A DNA stretch of 64,000 nucleotides from positions 7,021,001-7,085,000 of the forward strand of contig JAITYX010000016.1 in NCBI GenBank assembly GCA_021018815.1, in the 5' to 3' direction. Source of the stretch: Talinum fruticosum (Eukaryota > Streptophyta > Magnoliopsida > Caryophyllales > Talinaceae). Every line of letters starts with the position of its first letter. Positions within the stretch are counted from its first letter, which is position 1. Made by a program: the position numbers and the translations under genes. Shown here in pieces: positions 1 through 12,537 of the stretch. The notes beneath the pieces were generated by a model. That model worked only from the letters and a program-made list of their open reading frames with translations. It searched no databases and was not told the origin of the DNA.

Positions 1-1300
1 TGTTCTTTCAGGAATTTCTGATTATTTGGTGATCTGCATCGGATTTGAGCTCCTTGCTTGGCATTCACCCATTGCAACGTATTCTGTCCCTGCAGATCTT
101 GGTAATAACTTCTCCTTCTGATTAAGGTTGTCTCTGCTACTAGAAATTTGTTTGAACTTTGAAAATATCAACCTCCAATCAGTTTGAATTAGGAAAAGAT
201 TCTGAATTGGGTGGTAATTGGTATCGTTAATAACTTAATATAGATATCTTGGATATGGAAATGCTCCATAATATTTTGTAAAATCCAACTGAGACAATCA
301 TCATGGGATGGAGTACACTGCTAGATAATTTGGACATATTGAGCCATTGATGTTCCTGTGTCTTCTTGCGGCTATCGATCTCACAATCATCATGGGTTGA
401 TAGCTGAATATTGGGTTGGCCATGAGTATCCTCATATAAAAATGCTTTTGTTAGATCGATGGCCGGAGAATTCGCTGGCAATGAGGTATTGATGGACACG
501 CATGCTGATGGAACAACGTCAGGAGCCCTTGGAGGAGTTAGAGATGTAATTTTGTTTCATTTCTAAGGCCGTTTTTGGATTTTTCTTCTTTTTCTTTCCC
601 CCTTCCTTCTTTTGTGGTTGGGTACATATGTAGCATAATGTACTGGAAAAGTAAACTAAAGTGAGAACGACATCAAATAAAAAGGTCTTTCTCCAAGTTG
701 AAAGTGCATGAATACAGTTTTTAGTGTTTATGCTTATCTTGGAGCTACATGCTTAATTGTTTGTTTGAGAAAAACTATTGATGCTTCATTTTTTGTCCTT
801 TCTAGGTTTAAATTCTGCCTATATCAATTTTAGCGCCTTAACCTCCCCCTCCAGACGCACGCACACAAACGGGTGGATAAACGTGAAAAATGATAATCAA
901 CAATTACTGACCAACACAAAAGGGCGTACATATAAACACAAAAAATGACAATCACCAATTACTGATGTATTACTTGTTAAAATTACATATAAAATCGCAT
1001 GATTTCTGACATGATTTTGAATAAATTAAAATGTTACATTGGTGCTTGAGAGATTTATACATATGATATGACTAGCCTTTGCAGGTACTGGTGGACCTTA
1101 CAAATGTGCATTTACATTGATGCTTGAGAGACTTATCCATACACCAAAGGGCAAAAACTCAGATTAGTCTTCAGCAGGTACTACTGGACTTTACAAGTGG
1201 TGAAAGAGACTTCAAACATTTTTTCCGAGGATCTTCACAAGATAACAAAAACAAAATTATTGCCATCCAATCTACTGGGTTGAAGAAACGACATCGAATC
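1..1300. other. left edge: possible exon tail, otherwise unassigned
   Basis: An open stretch at about 12-101 on the plus strand is preceded by TTTCAG and followed by a GT (G|GTAATAAC), so it could be an internal exon of about 30 codons of a gene that starts left of the window. I do not recognise the peptide and no following exon was found. The rest, to about 1300, is AT-rich with short open frames on both strands that look like chance. I see no repeat with clear ends here. Confidence 0.2.
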
Positions 1301-1305
1301 TGTAG

Positions 1306-2414
1306 TCAGTTCTTTTCTTCTTCCTTGCTTTCCTCTCCATCTTTCCAGCAGCATTTCAGAACCGATCTTGGTGACTTGCACCCGTCAGACTTGACAAATT
1401 GGCGGTAAATGAACAATTCACCCTCCTCGACCTCTGCATAGCTTTTCTCTTCCAAGCAATACCCACCTGAAACCAAGGGTGCCAGCCACTTCTGGCCCGA
1501 CATCCACATGGTTGTCACAGTGAATTGCTATTGAAAACTCCATCGTCTGGAAACCAGCCAAGACCTTCTTGATCAAGTATTTATGTTCATTGCCTTCAAG
1601 TCATACCCAGAAGCCTCAAAGCTTGCATCACTGAACCCATCTTCTGGGGTGACATGGATGGTAGAGATAGCATCCCTTTCAATGGAGTTCATCAAATACT
1701 CGCAAGGGTCGAAGTCAAAATCACATATTTTAGATTCCAGAAGGATTTTCCTTATTCCGGAAGGATTTTCCTTATTCCGGAAGCTTCAGTCATAGAAGAT
1801 GCAGCACCTGAGTTTGACCTGTAAAACTCTGATGCACATTTCCTGTCTAGACCTGTCATGCACATTTCTATGGTGTAGCCTTTGGGGCCATTGCTCAGAT
1901 TCTCCAAAGCTGCAGAATAAACATGCCATTTTTGTGGGCTGTCTAAACTTCCCATCAAAAATGCCTTGCCTCCTGAACCAAGGTTGCCAAAGTAGCTATC
2001 GAGAACTCCCACTTCTTCTGAGAAGCTTCTGTGAGGAAATGGCTGGACACTTGGGAATGTGAAACTGCCTCGAGTGTACCTAATTGACCTTACAGTAAGG
2101 GATAGGCTCTTAGCAAGGTTCAGAATTGGTGGGATCGAGAGGAGTAGCTTTGTCGTCCCACAAGTTTTGATGATGATTTTGTGAGAATAAACAAAAAGGC
2201 TAGACTCAGAAAGGATATAAGAATCAACAAATTAATTTGACAGTGAGTCAACAATAGTGCACTCATCTGGTTTCAGGAATTCATCGAGTTGATCTCTTGT
2301 TAAAGATCGGAGGCCATTGCAGAGGGGTTCAGGTAGTGTTTCAGAATTAAGAAAACCAATTTCAAGCCTTTTTTCATAGCCTTCAAATCCAATAGAAGAC
2401 ACTGGAAAGGCCAT
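1306..2414 (-). pseudogene. SAMDC: S-adenosylmethionine decarboxylase pseudogene (main ORF broken)
   Basis: AdoMet decarboxylase makes decarboxylated AdoMet, the aminopropyl donor for spermidine and spermine synthesis; the proenzyme cleaves itself to form a pyruvoyl group. The minus strand begins MAFPVSSIGFEGYEKRLEI at 2414. It keeps the self-processing motif LSESSLF and, further on, [31 protein letters not shown] and CKSPRSVLKCCW, so nearly the whole protein is traceable. It cannot be translated: an in-frame TAA replaces codon 61 (2234-2232), just before the processing site; a perfect 20-bp tandem duplication (1741-1780) shifts the frame after SGIRKILPE; two more frame changes are needed near 1575 and 1470 to follow the homology to the C-terminus at 1306. 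Plant SAMDC coding regions are normally intronless, as here, with introns in the leader. The leader with its intron and uORF survives upstream, so this is a decayed genomic copy and not a retrocopy. Several independent lesions argue against a single sequencing error. Confidence 0.9.
1741..1780. repeat. 20-bp perfect tandem duplication inside the SAMDC pseudogene
   Basis: Positions 1741-1760 and 1761-1780 are identical. Removing one copy restores continuity from RKILPE into CDFDFDPC of the SAMDC family. Twenty is not a multiple of three, so the duplication is a frameshift. Confidence 0.95.
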
Positions 2415-2555
2415 CTTGTCACCACAAAGAGGGCAAATAGACTAAGCTAAGAATAGGTATAGAAACAAAGAATATAGAGGAGAAGAGGAATAAGCTAATA
2501 TTGAGGTATAAACCATCGTAGGCGGTTTTATTGCTACTGATGAAGGCGGGGAAAA

Positions 2556-2994
2556 TCAGGATGGTCTTCCCACGCACTGCAGAAGGCAAGCATAGATTAA
2601 ACAACAGTTTGAGGCGAATTCTTTTTTCAAGTAAAACTACTGTAATATTTACTCCTGTAGGAAGACCATGGAGCTATCCAATTCCAGCTAATTAATGTGA
2701 TGGGTTAGGGCCAGTTCGTTTCAACTTTTTGTAATCGCTAATCTCCTAACTGCTCCTACATGCTGTTAACCGTTAACCACTAATGTTAACTACTCCTAAC
2801 CACTAAAAGCTAATTCTAAACGCTACAACGAATTGTCTGTTAAGGATGGAGAAACTCACGTTGGAGTAAGCAGCAGATCTGAACTTTCGGACACCACCAT
2901 GAGGCCGAACTTCTTCAATGCTGTATCCTAGAGGGGCTTCATAGAAACATCCACTACTACTACTAGACTTCTTTTTACCACTTTTAATCGCCAT
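2556..2994 (-). CDS. conserved peptide upstream ORF (CPuORF) of SAMDC, 51 aa, two exons
   Basis: In plants this peptide stalls ribosomes when polyamines are high and represses translation of the SAMDC main ORF. Exon 1 runs 2994-2860 and starts MAIKSGKKKSSSSSG, then YEAPLGYSIEEVRP and ending FRSAAYSN. A GTGAGT donor lies at 2859 and a CTGCAG acceptor ends at 2577. Exon 2 (2576-2556) adds CVGRPS and a TGA stop, giving the SN-C-x-x-PS ending that I recall for this CPuORF family. The reading frame, splice sites and C-terminus are all intact, although the main ORF 140 bp downstream is broken. The start was chosen because family members begin in this way and the ATG lies in ATCGATGG context. The uORF has no recognised role apart from the SAMDC main ORF. 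Confidence 0.88.
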
Positions 2995-3001
2995 CGATCA
3001 T
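2984..3001 (-). promoter_or_regulatory. tiny uORF overlapping the SAMDC CPuORF start
   Basis: An ATG at 3001 opens a five-codon frame (M-I-D-G-D-stop) that overlaps the first 11 nt of the CPuORF in another frame. Functional plant SAMDC leaders carry a 'tiny' uORF that, as I recall, overlaps the longer uORF by only one base. The longer overlap here may be a decayed version of that arrangement. It could also be chance. Confidence 0.4.
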
Positions 3002-3362
3002 TCGCCAAGTCCTGGAAAATCATTATATCAGACAGTAGAGCAGGTGAGAGAAAAACATTCTTGATGGTAACAGTACAACAAAAGACACACCCAACATCTA
3101 TGATCCTTAATTGTATGTCCACACTTAAGATATCAGGGTTTTCCTGTTCTGATAACTTCGTGTGCTTTGTCTAACCTAAAATAACAAATTAATTGTATTT
3201 TCTGACATGCAAAATTTGTTTGAAAGAAAATGAAAGCATCCCAAAAATTTTTGTTGAAAACAAATTAAGTAGCCTCAACTCTTAAAAACCAAAGGAAATT
3301 ATAATTTTTGAATTATTGAAGCTAAAATGAATAAGGCCCTCATCACTATAACAAGACAAGCA

Positions 3363-3479
3363 ACTGATGAACCCTTAGCCTAGTGATTAAGACAGATGTC
3401 TTGAATATATTAACTCTTATGTTTGATTCCTCATCTATTTTATTGTACTGCATTTGCGGTTCATCTAAAAAAAATACAG
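3363..3479 (+). mobile_element. tRNA-derived SINE
   Basis: A segment of about 117 bp has an A-box-like TAGCCTAGTGATTAAG (from 3378) and a B-box-like GTTTGATTCC (from 3421), the internal pol III promoter layout of a tRNA-related SINE. It ends in an A-rich tail (TCTAAAAAAAATA). It is flanked by an imperfect 11-bp direct repeat, CAAGACAAGCA (3352-3362) and CAAGACAAACA (3480-3490), as expected for a target-site duplication. It lies upstream of the SAMDC leader. No family is assigned. Confidence 0.6.
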
Positions 3480-4178
3480 CAAGACAAACAGGTACCAAAT
3501 CGTAAAGGCATTAACATAATATAGAAAATTATAAAAGGCCCGGGAAAAAAAATAATTCTAAACTACAAAAACATTTATTGAGTTTGGAGAGATTCACATG
3601 TAAACAGTAATTTTAACCTGTCTTCTATCAATATAGAGAGTTATCAAGATACCACCTTTTTTTTTGGCAGAAAATAATAGAAAAATTATGTGTAAACTAA
3701 AGATAAAAATTACCTGCAATTCTTCAAAAAAAAATGTATTAAAACGCCCCCTTAAACTTTTCTCCCCATTTTATACCTTCAGCCAAACCCTAGAAAAATT
3801 TGCAAACAACATGAGGTCATCTGAATCTAGAAAATAAAAAGAGAAAAGGAAAAACTGGGGGGCTACAATGTGATAGACGTAGGATGAATTAATCCTAAGG
3901 ACGCAAAAAGAAAGGGGGAGCAGATGGCAGATTTTTTTGAGGAGGAAAATAGGAGAATATATAGGTTATTTTATTTTATTTTTTATTTATCTTATTTTGG
4001 TGCAAAATCTCTGAAACATTAATTAACCGACTTTAGCGGGTAATTTCGGCTTTATGTTTCTTCGGATATTTCCAATGACCAACAGAATTATATGCACATT
4101 TTTAAAAAATAGGCACTTTTTTAAATTATGTTTTTTTTTCAATCTTAATTTTCATAACTATTAGTAGCATTTTAGTTT

Positions 4179-4308
4179 ATGTCTCATTTAGTTATAAAAA
4201 GTTATAACGAGATTAAAAAACTAATATAAGAAGTTATAAGTACTTGTAAGAAACTGTAAATATTTATAAGAAATTGTAAAATTATAAGATAAAACTAAAT
4301 GGAACATA
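4179..4308. mobile_element. short foldback MITE
   Basis: The ends TATGTCTCATTTAGTT (4179-4194) and AACTAAATGGAACATA (4293-4308) are inverted copies that differ at two positions. Between them is an A/T-rich body rich in TTATAAG-type words that can fold on itself. About 130 bp, non-coding. Exact borders and target duplication are unclear. Confidence 0.5.
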
Positions 4309-4895
4309 TCCTTAACCACAAATTTGGCCCTCAAAAAAATTATCATAAAAGAATTTGCATCATGGGTAAACTTGGCATGCTATTATTGTCATTTTTACAC
4401 TTGAATTTTCTATGCATGTTAGCCGATACTGTTAAAGGTTTAGACTATTTAGCTTAGGTTTGTACTTTACCACACGTCGCCTCCCACTACTTCCATTTTT
4501 TGATGTATTCTTATTTTGAAATATTGATAAGTGTCATATTTACGTTAGAATTTATAGGAGGTTGCTTGTCATTTTTGGGGATTTATATGCATATTTATGT
4601 ACTATGCCCCATTTATGCTTTATAAAGCACTGATGTTAAATACAAACTTGAACTAATCTTCAATCTCCAAAAGGAATAAATTTACATTCTTGTGCTCTCA
4701 AAACCACAACAAACCCTTCATCCAAAAAAAAAAGACCCACCATAACCCTGTTACAGTGACATAATCAACACCAAATTTCTCTCTCGGGCACATCAAGCCA
4801 GTGGGGCAATAATGTCACACGTAAAATTACCTTTTGATGTACAGTCAAAATTCAACAATACAAAAGAATGAAAGAATCAGTTGTTTATCTGTCAG

Positions 4896-7800
4896 TTAAC
4901 TAGCAGCATGTCTGGCAACAAGCTCAGAGTCACGAGTTTGCACGAATTTGTGATCAGATTGGAATACTTCCCCATCTAGCTCATGATGTTTGTCAATCTT
5001 CTGATGAGAACAATGCCTTTGAAGAGGCTGTTTCTGATGCTCGGTAGCTTCCTCAAATTGGATCACTTCACCAATCTCCTGGATTTCAGCTTGCTGTCTG
5101 AGATATGCAACACACCTTTCCAACAGTTTTTGTTTCCCTCTAGATTGTATTCTCTGCCCTGTCTTTCTGTGTACCTTTTCATATTTAAGCCTCAACTCTT
5201 CCAGACGTTTCGATATCTGAACATCAATATAGACCAGATATCAGTTTTACTAGAATATGATTGTTGAGTCTCAGTTGCTTGAAACTTCAGAGCTCCCTTA
5301 TAGAGATGGAAATGCAAAAGTGCAAGATGTCAGCTACTTTCACAGTAGATTGCCTTGCTATCCTTACACGGCATTAGGCAAGTATCAGACAGCAACCCCC
5401 TCCCCCTTCTTTTTTTCGTTTCTCTTTTTTTTTTTTTTTGAGGGGGGCAGATTGGACCTTCAAACTCCATATCATTCACGTAAGTGTTTCTCATAAGACC
5501 AATTTTAATTGCTAGCTATACATTTTGACATTTTCAACAACAAAATCCCCATTGTTATCTCATACATTTATGCATCCAAACTTCTTCACCCAGAAAAGTC
5601 ATGTAGCATGAGATTCATCAGAGTATTCTCATTGAACTTATGAAGTAAAACTTGTCAAGACAGAAAGAGTGAACCAACCTTGATTGAGTAGGCCAAGGGT
5701 AACAATGTATCTGGATCAGTCACTTCTTCAGGAAAATTACGCAATGCATACATGAGTACCTCAAATGGCAACTTCACCTGGTTCACCAAATGAAAACGTA
5801 AAAGCTATAAGCAGCTGATTGACGATTAAGTCACGCTTAATATCGAAGTTGTAAGAGAATGCCCTAGTTATTCAAAATACAAGAGACGCCCAGGAACTAA
5901 TGATGTCAGGGGTATCCAAAAGAGTTCCTTATGGTCATCACTTTACCACTCAATTTGGCCCTTGGTTTATATGGGAAATCCCTAAATCTTCATGCAACAG
6001 TGAACACTTTCAAGCCTTTCATCTACCGTTCACTACTTTAGTAAGGTAATGCACTTTGATGGGTTTAATGTATGAAAATTTACAAGTCTGAATACTTAAT
6101 CCACAATAAAAATCAACTCAAAAGAGCTATGAGAATTGCAAATACTCACCAAGTCATCTTGACAAGACTTCAACAGCGCCAACCCAACTCTGAAGACAAT
6201 TTTTACACCCTAGCCAGGAGAAGAGGAAAACACTAACATTAACATTTAATCCAAAAGAGACCTACATTTATACCTTGTTTATTAGCTTAATTCACTAACC
6301 TCAAAAAGAAACACATCCCAGATCCGGATGGCCAAATGAAAGGGAAAAGTGTACGAGAGCACAGTTATGAACCACTGACTTGCGTACATACTAGGGTCTA
6401 TCATCTCTTGATAAAAATGCTCCCCGAGCTTAGGCATGTGCTCCTTCACTAGATGGTCAAACTGAAAGAGGTACTGCTGCACTAAAGGCAATCCTGACTG
6501 CTCAAATAAAACAAGTCAAATTTTGAGCATAATGAGAGATTATTTCAGGAAGTTGTTGACGACTATAAGGAGGAAAATCATGAATGTACTTGTACCTAGG
6601 AAATAAAAGGAAAGAAAGACATTCTCAGATCCAAAGTCTTAGAGACAACTTGTAGACACCTAATATTTGGTCGTTGTCCTTACATAAGGTGAAAATAAAC
6701 TAAGGAATATTCAAGATTTAATATTGCATCAACAGCCACAGAAATAGTGTGGAACCTATGCATGAAAGTCAAATCTTGACAATCAAGCCACTATAAAAAC
6801 CATTCCGTAGGAATCTTTGAACATGAAAACCTAATCTAAGGATTATTGCCATGTCAGACAGTTAGATACAGGGAACTAGCTTTGATTTGGTTTCACAACT
6901 AGATGACGGGAACTCATTATTACAAGAGCATTCATCATATACAACCAGACCTGGCGAAAGCAGGACCCACACTGGGAGTAGTACTAGTTGTTGGTGTTGT
7001 ATTCATCATATACAACAATGTAAAAGACAAATGACTTCCTCAAATATCCTGTATAAAGCTGAGCAGGTACATGTCACAGTTATACCGGCTGAAAACAAAT
7101 ACAAGAGGCAAGATTAACCAGGAGTGTGAGACATATACTGGCTGTAAACAAATACGAAAGGGGGATATGTCCCAATCAGTTAATCTGACCAGTATGATCC
7201 TATGATCTTAAAATGAGTAACCAGGACTCAAGAATCAAACCCTCTTATACCCCATAGTATCCAATGAGCATGCAATTCCCACTACTCTTCTGTTTTGAAT
7301 TTCGATCTCCCTTAGACCTCTAGCTCTACTCACTTAATTTCATATCAGAAATCACCAGGTGATACATCCTTGCCTTGTCAAACCCAAGCCATTATATGCA
7401 GAAACCTCCAATATGATGGCACTCAAAAATATGATAGAGTTCATTCCTCGGTATCTCAGAAACAGTTCCCGAATTATTGCCATTCAGAAGATTTCACATG
7501 ATTTGGCAGCAATAGTAATTCAGGACCCCACCAACAGTCTGGAATCCAAATGAGAGGAGCAGGGAGAGCAAAAACAGTCTAGAATTAATTCATGCATGAA
7601 AGAGATCTTACCAGATATAATCCCTCCATTGGGGCATGTACAGATCCTTTAAGCAAGGCAACCAGTAACCAAAATGCATCTTCCTCACTCATATAAAGTA
7701 GTAGTAAACCAGCTATAAAACCCATTCCCTGCACTTCAAAGAAACACATCACTCAAGGTGTATAATGTATCTATAAGGCCCCAGAAAGACAGCTGAGCAT

Positions 7801-9942
7801 AACAAACCTGAACATATCCAACATCTCTATCAAATGCAGAATATGCTTTCAGAACATTGTAGAGGGACCTCTGTCCAGGACCATGGCTTTGCTGGAAGAA
7901 GATATGAGAAGGGAAAGTACGAGATATATCTCGAATTATGTCCGGCTCTGAAGCTGATGTCTCATATATTACCAGGTGCTGCAGCCAAACAAACTTCAAT
8001 GAGCACAGAAACAACCTAATAGAGCAACACATGCATTGTAGGAAAAGAACAATCTTAGTTAGGATGGAAGCGCAACAAAGCACTGCAAACTGGGAATGTA
8101 TTCTAATCCTTGGCAATTGTCTCCAGATCTGGCATGTATAGTCCGAGTCATTGGTAGGCTACCTAGTACCTACAGTAGCATTCAGATGGGAATACAACTT
8201 GAGGCCTCCCTGCTCGAACAGAACTAACATAGACAATAAATACTTCAGTCTTTGACAAATAGATAACTAGCAGGTAGGAACATAAAACTCTGCCGTTCCA
8301 TGAAAGTTCCAGCCAGCAAGACAAGCTAAAGGTCTTAGATTGACATGAAAGCTTATGCAATAATGATAACCATGTATTCATTTATAACTAGTCACACAAA
8401 TCAGCACAAGGTACCCTCGTACTTGTGAAACATAAATGTCAAGGGAAGACTATACAATTGATTGTTATTAAGCTGGCGATAAGAAAGCCAATTCATATTT
8501 CATGTCAAATGTTAGAAAAGAAGCCAATTCATATTCCATGTCAAAAGTTTAAAAAGGACTCTAATGAGCTTTCCAGCATCCAGTAAGTAGCAGTCACATG
8601 GAGCTCCGAGACCCTATCTTTGGAAGTTATGCTATTGGAAGGGTGATCTATTGGATGCTAAAATTGTTGGTCTTACAAACTTGAAATGAATCCAAAAGAA
8701 TATTACCTCATACACCCCAGGGTTTGTGAGTAAGAGGTCCCGGCTTCCTGAGATTAATTGCCAAACTAGGCCCCTTAAGCAATCAGGAATTCCTTTTCTA
8801 ATGCGCCTTTTAACTACATGAGGTTTCCTCCTCATATAGTGTTTCCAATCACTTCCACCAACCCCGATCATCCTTCTCCATTTCCGGACTCTTCTCTCCT
8901 CCCTAAGCAAGGTTTCGATATCATAAGTATAAAATTTTCAGAATTATACATGAAAACAAGAGACAAACAAATGTAACCCAAATGTTCAGCAAAATATCTA
9001 CTTTCTCTATGCTAAGTAATCATTTGGTGCAATGTCATAGCAAAATTTCCAGTGAAGTACAGGATGCAAATAACACAAACCGTAGAATCAATATCATTCA
9101 ATCTGAATTGTCAGGCTCCCCCCAGCCAGACCCCACAGCAAGAGGGGAAAGAAAACGATTTAGTATACATATATGCCTACTAATAGTAGCGTAAAATAAG
9201 AGAGTAGAGATCACACTGTTTCTGTTAATTCTGTGAAATTCTCAGAAAGGAAATGGCTCCTGAACCATTAATGAGCAAAATGAGGGAGGGACAGTTCCAG
9301 TCTGATCTGAGACGTAACTTTCATTGAAATGTACAGAGGTTAAGCGTCATTCAGCTTGGTCAAATGGAAAAATATCCATATCACACTTCACAAGCTTTCA
9401 ATTAGATCACATTCTATGAATCTAATGTTCGACTTGGCAAATTGCTGTGTAATACAAGAACACTATCACTTTGGCTTTTTTGTGTGAAGTCAATAGAGAT
9501 TTGAAGATGCTTCGCACCCCCCCGGCGGGAAAAATCTCCCCAAGGAACACTTGAGCATAACTTTTGGGATGATATACTGATCACATGATACATAAACTTG
9601 TTAAGTTTTCTACCAACAGAATATTCCCAGTCTTCTACTGCCCTATTATATCTAAACATGACAATAGATCAGACTCAAGTTTCCTAGTAGAACTTCAATA
9701 TTGCAAATTCCACAAATGAGTTCAATCATCATAATGGTCAAAGTTAGTACCTAACTGAGAATACATGCATAATGGCAGTCCCTACTATGAGAAGAATAAT
9801 TTCAACAATATTACCTATCACATTTGACGGCAGCTTTGCTTCTATTTATGGCTTCAGAAGAGTTTCTGTTTTCCGGCTTTATGAACCCAAATCTGTCCAC
9901 CAGCATTGGCGCCACAGATTGTTCGGGTTCAGATTCGTCCAT
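4896..9942 (-). CDS. TBC-domain Rab GTPase-activating protein, PAM1-like (429 aa)
   Basis: TBC proteins speed GTP hydrolysis by Rab GTPases in membrane traffic. Eight exons join in frame: 9942-9815, 8902-8707, 7978-7808, 7728-7612, 6497-6300, 6209-6150, 5777-5679 and 5216-4896, all GT..AG. The N-terminus has the DRFGFIKPE motif. The TBC domain starts near residue 65 (RKGIPDCLRGLVWQLISG). It has the arginine finger in IIRDISRTFPSH (R128) and the glutamine finger in GYVQGMGF (Q165), then EEDAFWLLVALL, LVQQYLFQFDHLVKEHMPKL, SQWFITVLSYTFPF and RIWDVFLFEG. A variable lysine/glutamine-rich tail of about 100 residues follows YSIKISKRLEEL. Both catalytic fingers are present, so an active GAP is likely; the Rab partner cannot be read. 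The start ATG is the first in the exon that splices into EERRVRKW. A non-coding leader exon probably lies near 10500-10640 (acceptor TTTTTGCAG near 10035). It resembles Arabidopsis PAM1 and lies beside SAMDC there too, as I recall. Confidence 0.9.
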
Positions 9943-10035
9943 TTTATTGTTTACCATCATACTATGCTATCTGACAAAAAGCTCTCAGACCCCAATGTTC
10001 ACCCACCACTACTCCTAGTCTTGGCATAATGACAC

Positions 10036-12534
10036 CTGCAAAAATGAGCCACACCGAGTATTAGAAGCTCTGTAATAAATTTTAATGAGAAACTAGACAG
10101 ATAATTCAGAACAAAGTGAATTAACAGTTTTGCTACTAAACAAAACTTGGAATAATGGCATATATATAATATATGTGCTCAAGTTATTCAATACGTAACA
10201 GAATTTTCAGTTAAGATACACTGGATGGAAAAAGCTAATCTCAATAAGATTTGGGGAAGATTTGGAAAACAAAGAGGAACAAGAAACAGTTGCTAAAAAA
10301 ATAATATAAAAATTGCCCAAAATTACAGGGGAAAAGAGAAAGCATATAGATTGAGAAAATTCAAAATCTCATTGAACCCTACAAAACCCACATAAAGTCT
10401 TCAATGATGGCCAACTGGGTTTTTCCCAACCATGATGAATCTCGAAATAAAGATGTGGAACAAGAAAAGGGGGAAGATATACCGCCAGAGTGAAAACCCA
10501 CAAGCTACTGATATTGACAATTCGGTGATCAATGATCATCGAATGAATTTCAAGAGCCAACCCAAAAAAAAACCCCTCACGATGCAATTCCACCGAAATC
10601 TTATCGAGTAGACAGCGCTAGAGAAGCAAGCGACGCTGATGATCAAAGAAAACTTTTAAAATCAATGAAGCATATAAAGAACGAGTACAAAATTGAACTG
10701 GGATTTTACAAATTTTCTCCCAGTTTGTTGGGTTTTTGACATAAAAATTTATGCATGAATTTGAAGACAGACTGTTAATTATCATTTTTTTCTCGAAGCT
10801 GACTCAAATGCGAACGAATTTTCGATAGTGGGAGCCTTTCGCACACTCTCGCAGAATGGCTGGAATGCGGGAAGTTTGGAGAAACAGAATGTAAAAAAAG
10901 GGGGAAGAAGATGACAGTGAGATTTACGTCTAAACGTCTCTTGATGACTTGGACAATAGGGATATAAAAAATAGCTCTTGCAAAAATCATTCTCAAAACC
11001 CAACCATCCAAATTTATCCGACCAAAAAAATTGTCCAATCACAAAGTTTTCTATCTGAATTTGAAATTAGAATAATTGAGTTATATCCACGCTGAAAACT
11101 CAAGTAAGACTTATGTCCATCAATTAGAGTTTAAATCGTCCGAATTTAGTGATCAATTAGGTTTGAACAAATTCGGACAATCGAACGATCGAGGTTTGAA
11201 CATTTGATTTTTTAGATTTACATATAATTTCCTTTTAAAAATTTTAAAAATTTTAAATAAAAAATTTGAATAATCGACTTCGAACATTAAAAATTCAAAT
11301 AGGGGTTTGATCACATACATAATTTCGATCACATTTTCAAATTTCAAATCACAAATTCAAAAATCAAACATTCGAGCTCGGCTTATTATGGTCAAGATCT
11401 GAATTTGGAATTTGGACTAGTGTTTTTGCGTGATTGTTCAAATTTACTAAATTTTTTTATCACTACAAAATATAAATTTTAGATAAGACTGTTTCAATAC
11501 AACATATTTTTGAATGGATATGACCTTTATTAAAAGTTTTAAGGTGATTGAATGTTTATTGTAAAATAATTTTTAAATTTATGGATGAATAACAAGGTAG
11601 TTTAATAAAATGGCATTCTAAATGAGTAACATTTTTTTAATATGTCTATCTTATAATATTTCTCAGTAAGACGGTTTTATATCACAAATCACACACTTTT
11701 TTTTAATATGGAATGAATAAAATATTATTTTCACTTAATTTTTGTTCGATTTAATTATAACATTCCTCACCTATTTTATTATTAAAAGTTAAAATCTGAA
11801 ATTATACTACTATGGAGATAATATTAATTCAATTTATGTCTTTTGGATGGTAGTATATGGTACCATGGTAAGAACAATGTCACTATTTCACCCGAAAATT
11901 CTATCGCTGTATGTTTGTGTGCAATATAAGTGTAAACAGTAAAATACATTTGTCTAGATGATTTGGTGGTTCATATTTGAACGAATAATGTCATTTTAAA
12001 AATGCATAAATGTTATCATATTTTATGAAATACATTAAAAAAAATGACTTGCTTTCGTAGGATTTTGGCGAATGAGTTGAGGGAGTCATCACCTCGTATA
12101 TTGTGAATCCGACATTTGTAGTTTTGGACCACATATAATTAGATGGAAAGAGGCAGAGAAATTAAGGGAGGTTTTTAGGGGTAAGAAAAGGAAAAATATA
12201 TCTTTTTATTTTACTAACCTCGAGCCTAGACTCGGGATCATGTAATAATTTTCAGGAAGTCATCTTCTTGAAGGGTTTCAATGTGGATTATTGAAATTTT
12301 AGTTGTCATCTACTATTTGCGGTAAAATTATTTGTATTTTATTGCATAAAAATCAATATAAGTGGAATTTTAATTCGAGATATTACGTCATTTTTACAGA
12401 CCTTACAATTATACTAATTTACATCTATTAATTTACAGTTCGGATATCAGCTCTTTAATGTGTTTTATGTAAAATATAATATACAATAACTTTTCCTGTA
12501 TATTTCTTAAAAAAAAGGCTATTGAGAAAAACTA
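10036..12534. other. spacer upstream of the RabGAP gene
   Basis: The first ~600 bp (10036-10640) probably holds the leader intron and 5' exon of the RabGAP gene (minus strand; candidate donor GCG|GTATATC near 10482). From 10700 onward it is very AT-rich, with runs of AAATTCAAA-type words near 11150-11400. Nothing coding was recognised. Confidence 0.4.
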
Positions 12535-12537
12535 TAA

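Noticed and set aside
7736..8116. 126-codon minus-strand frame taken as a separate gene
   Set aside because: Only the part 7978-7808 is coding; the rest is intron read-through of the RabGAP gene.
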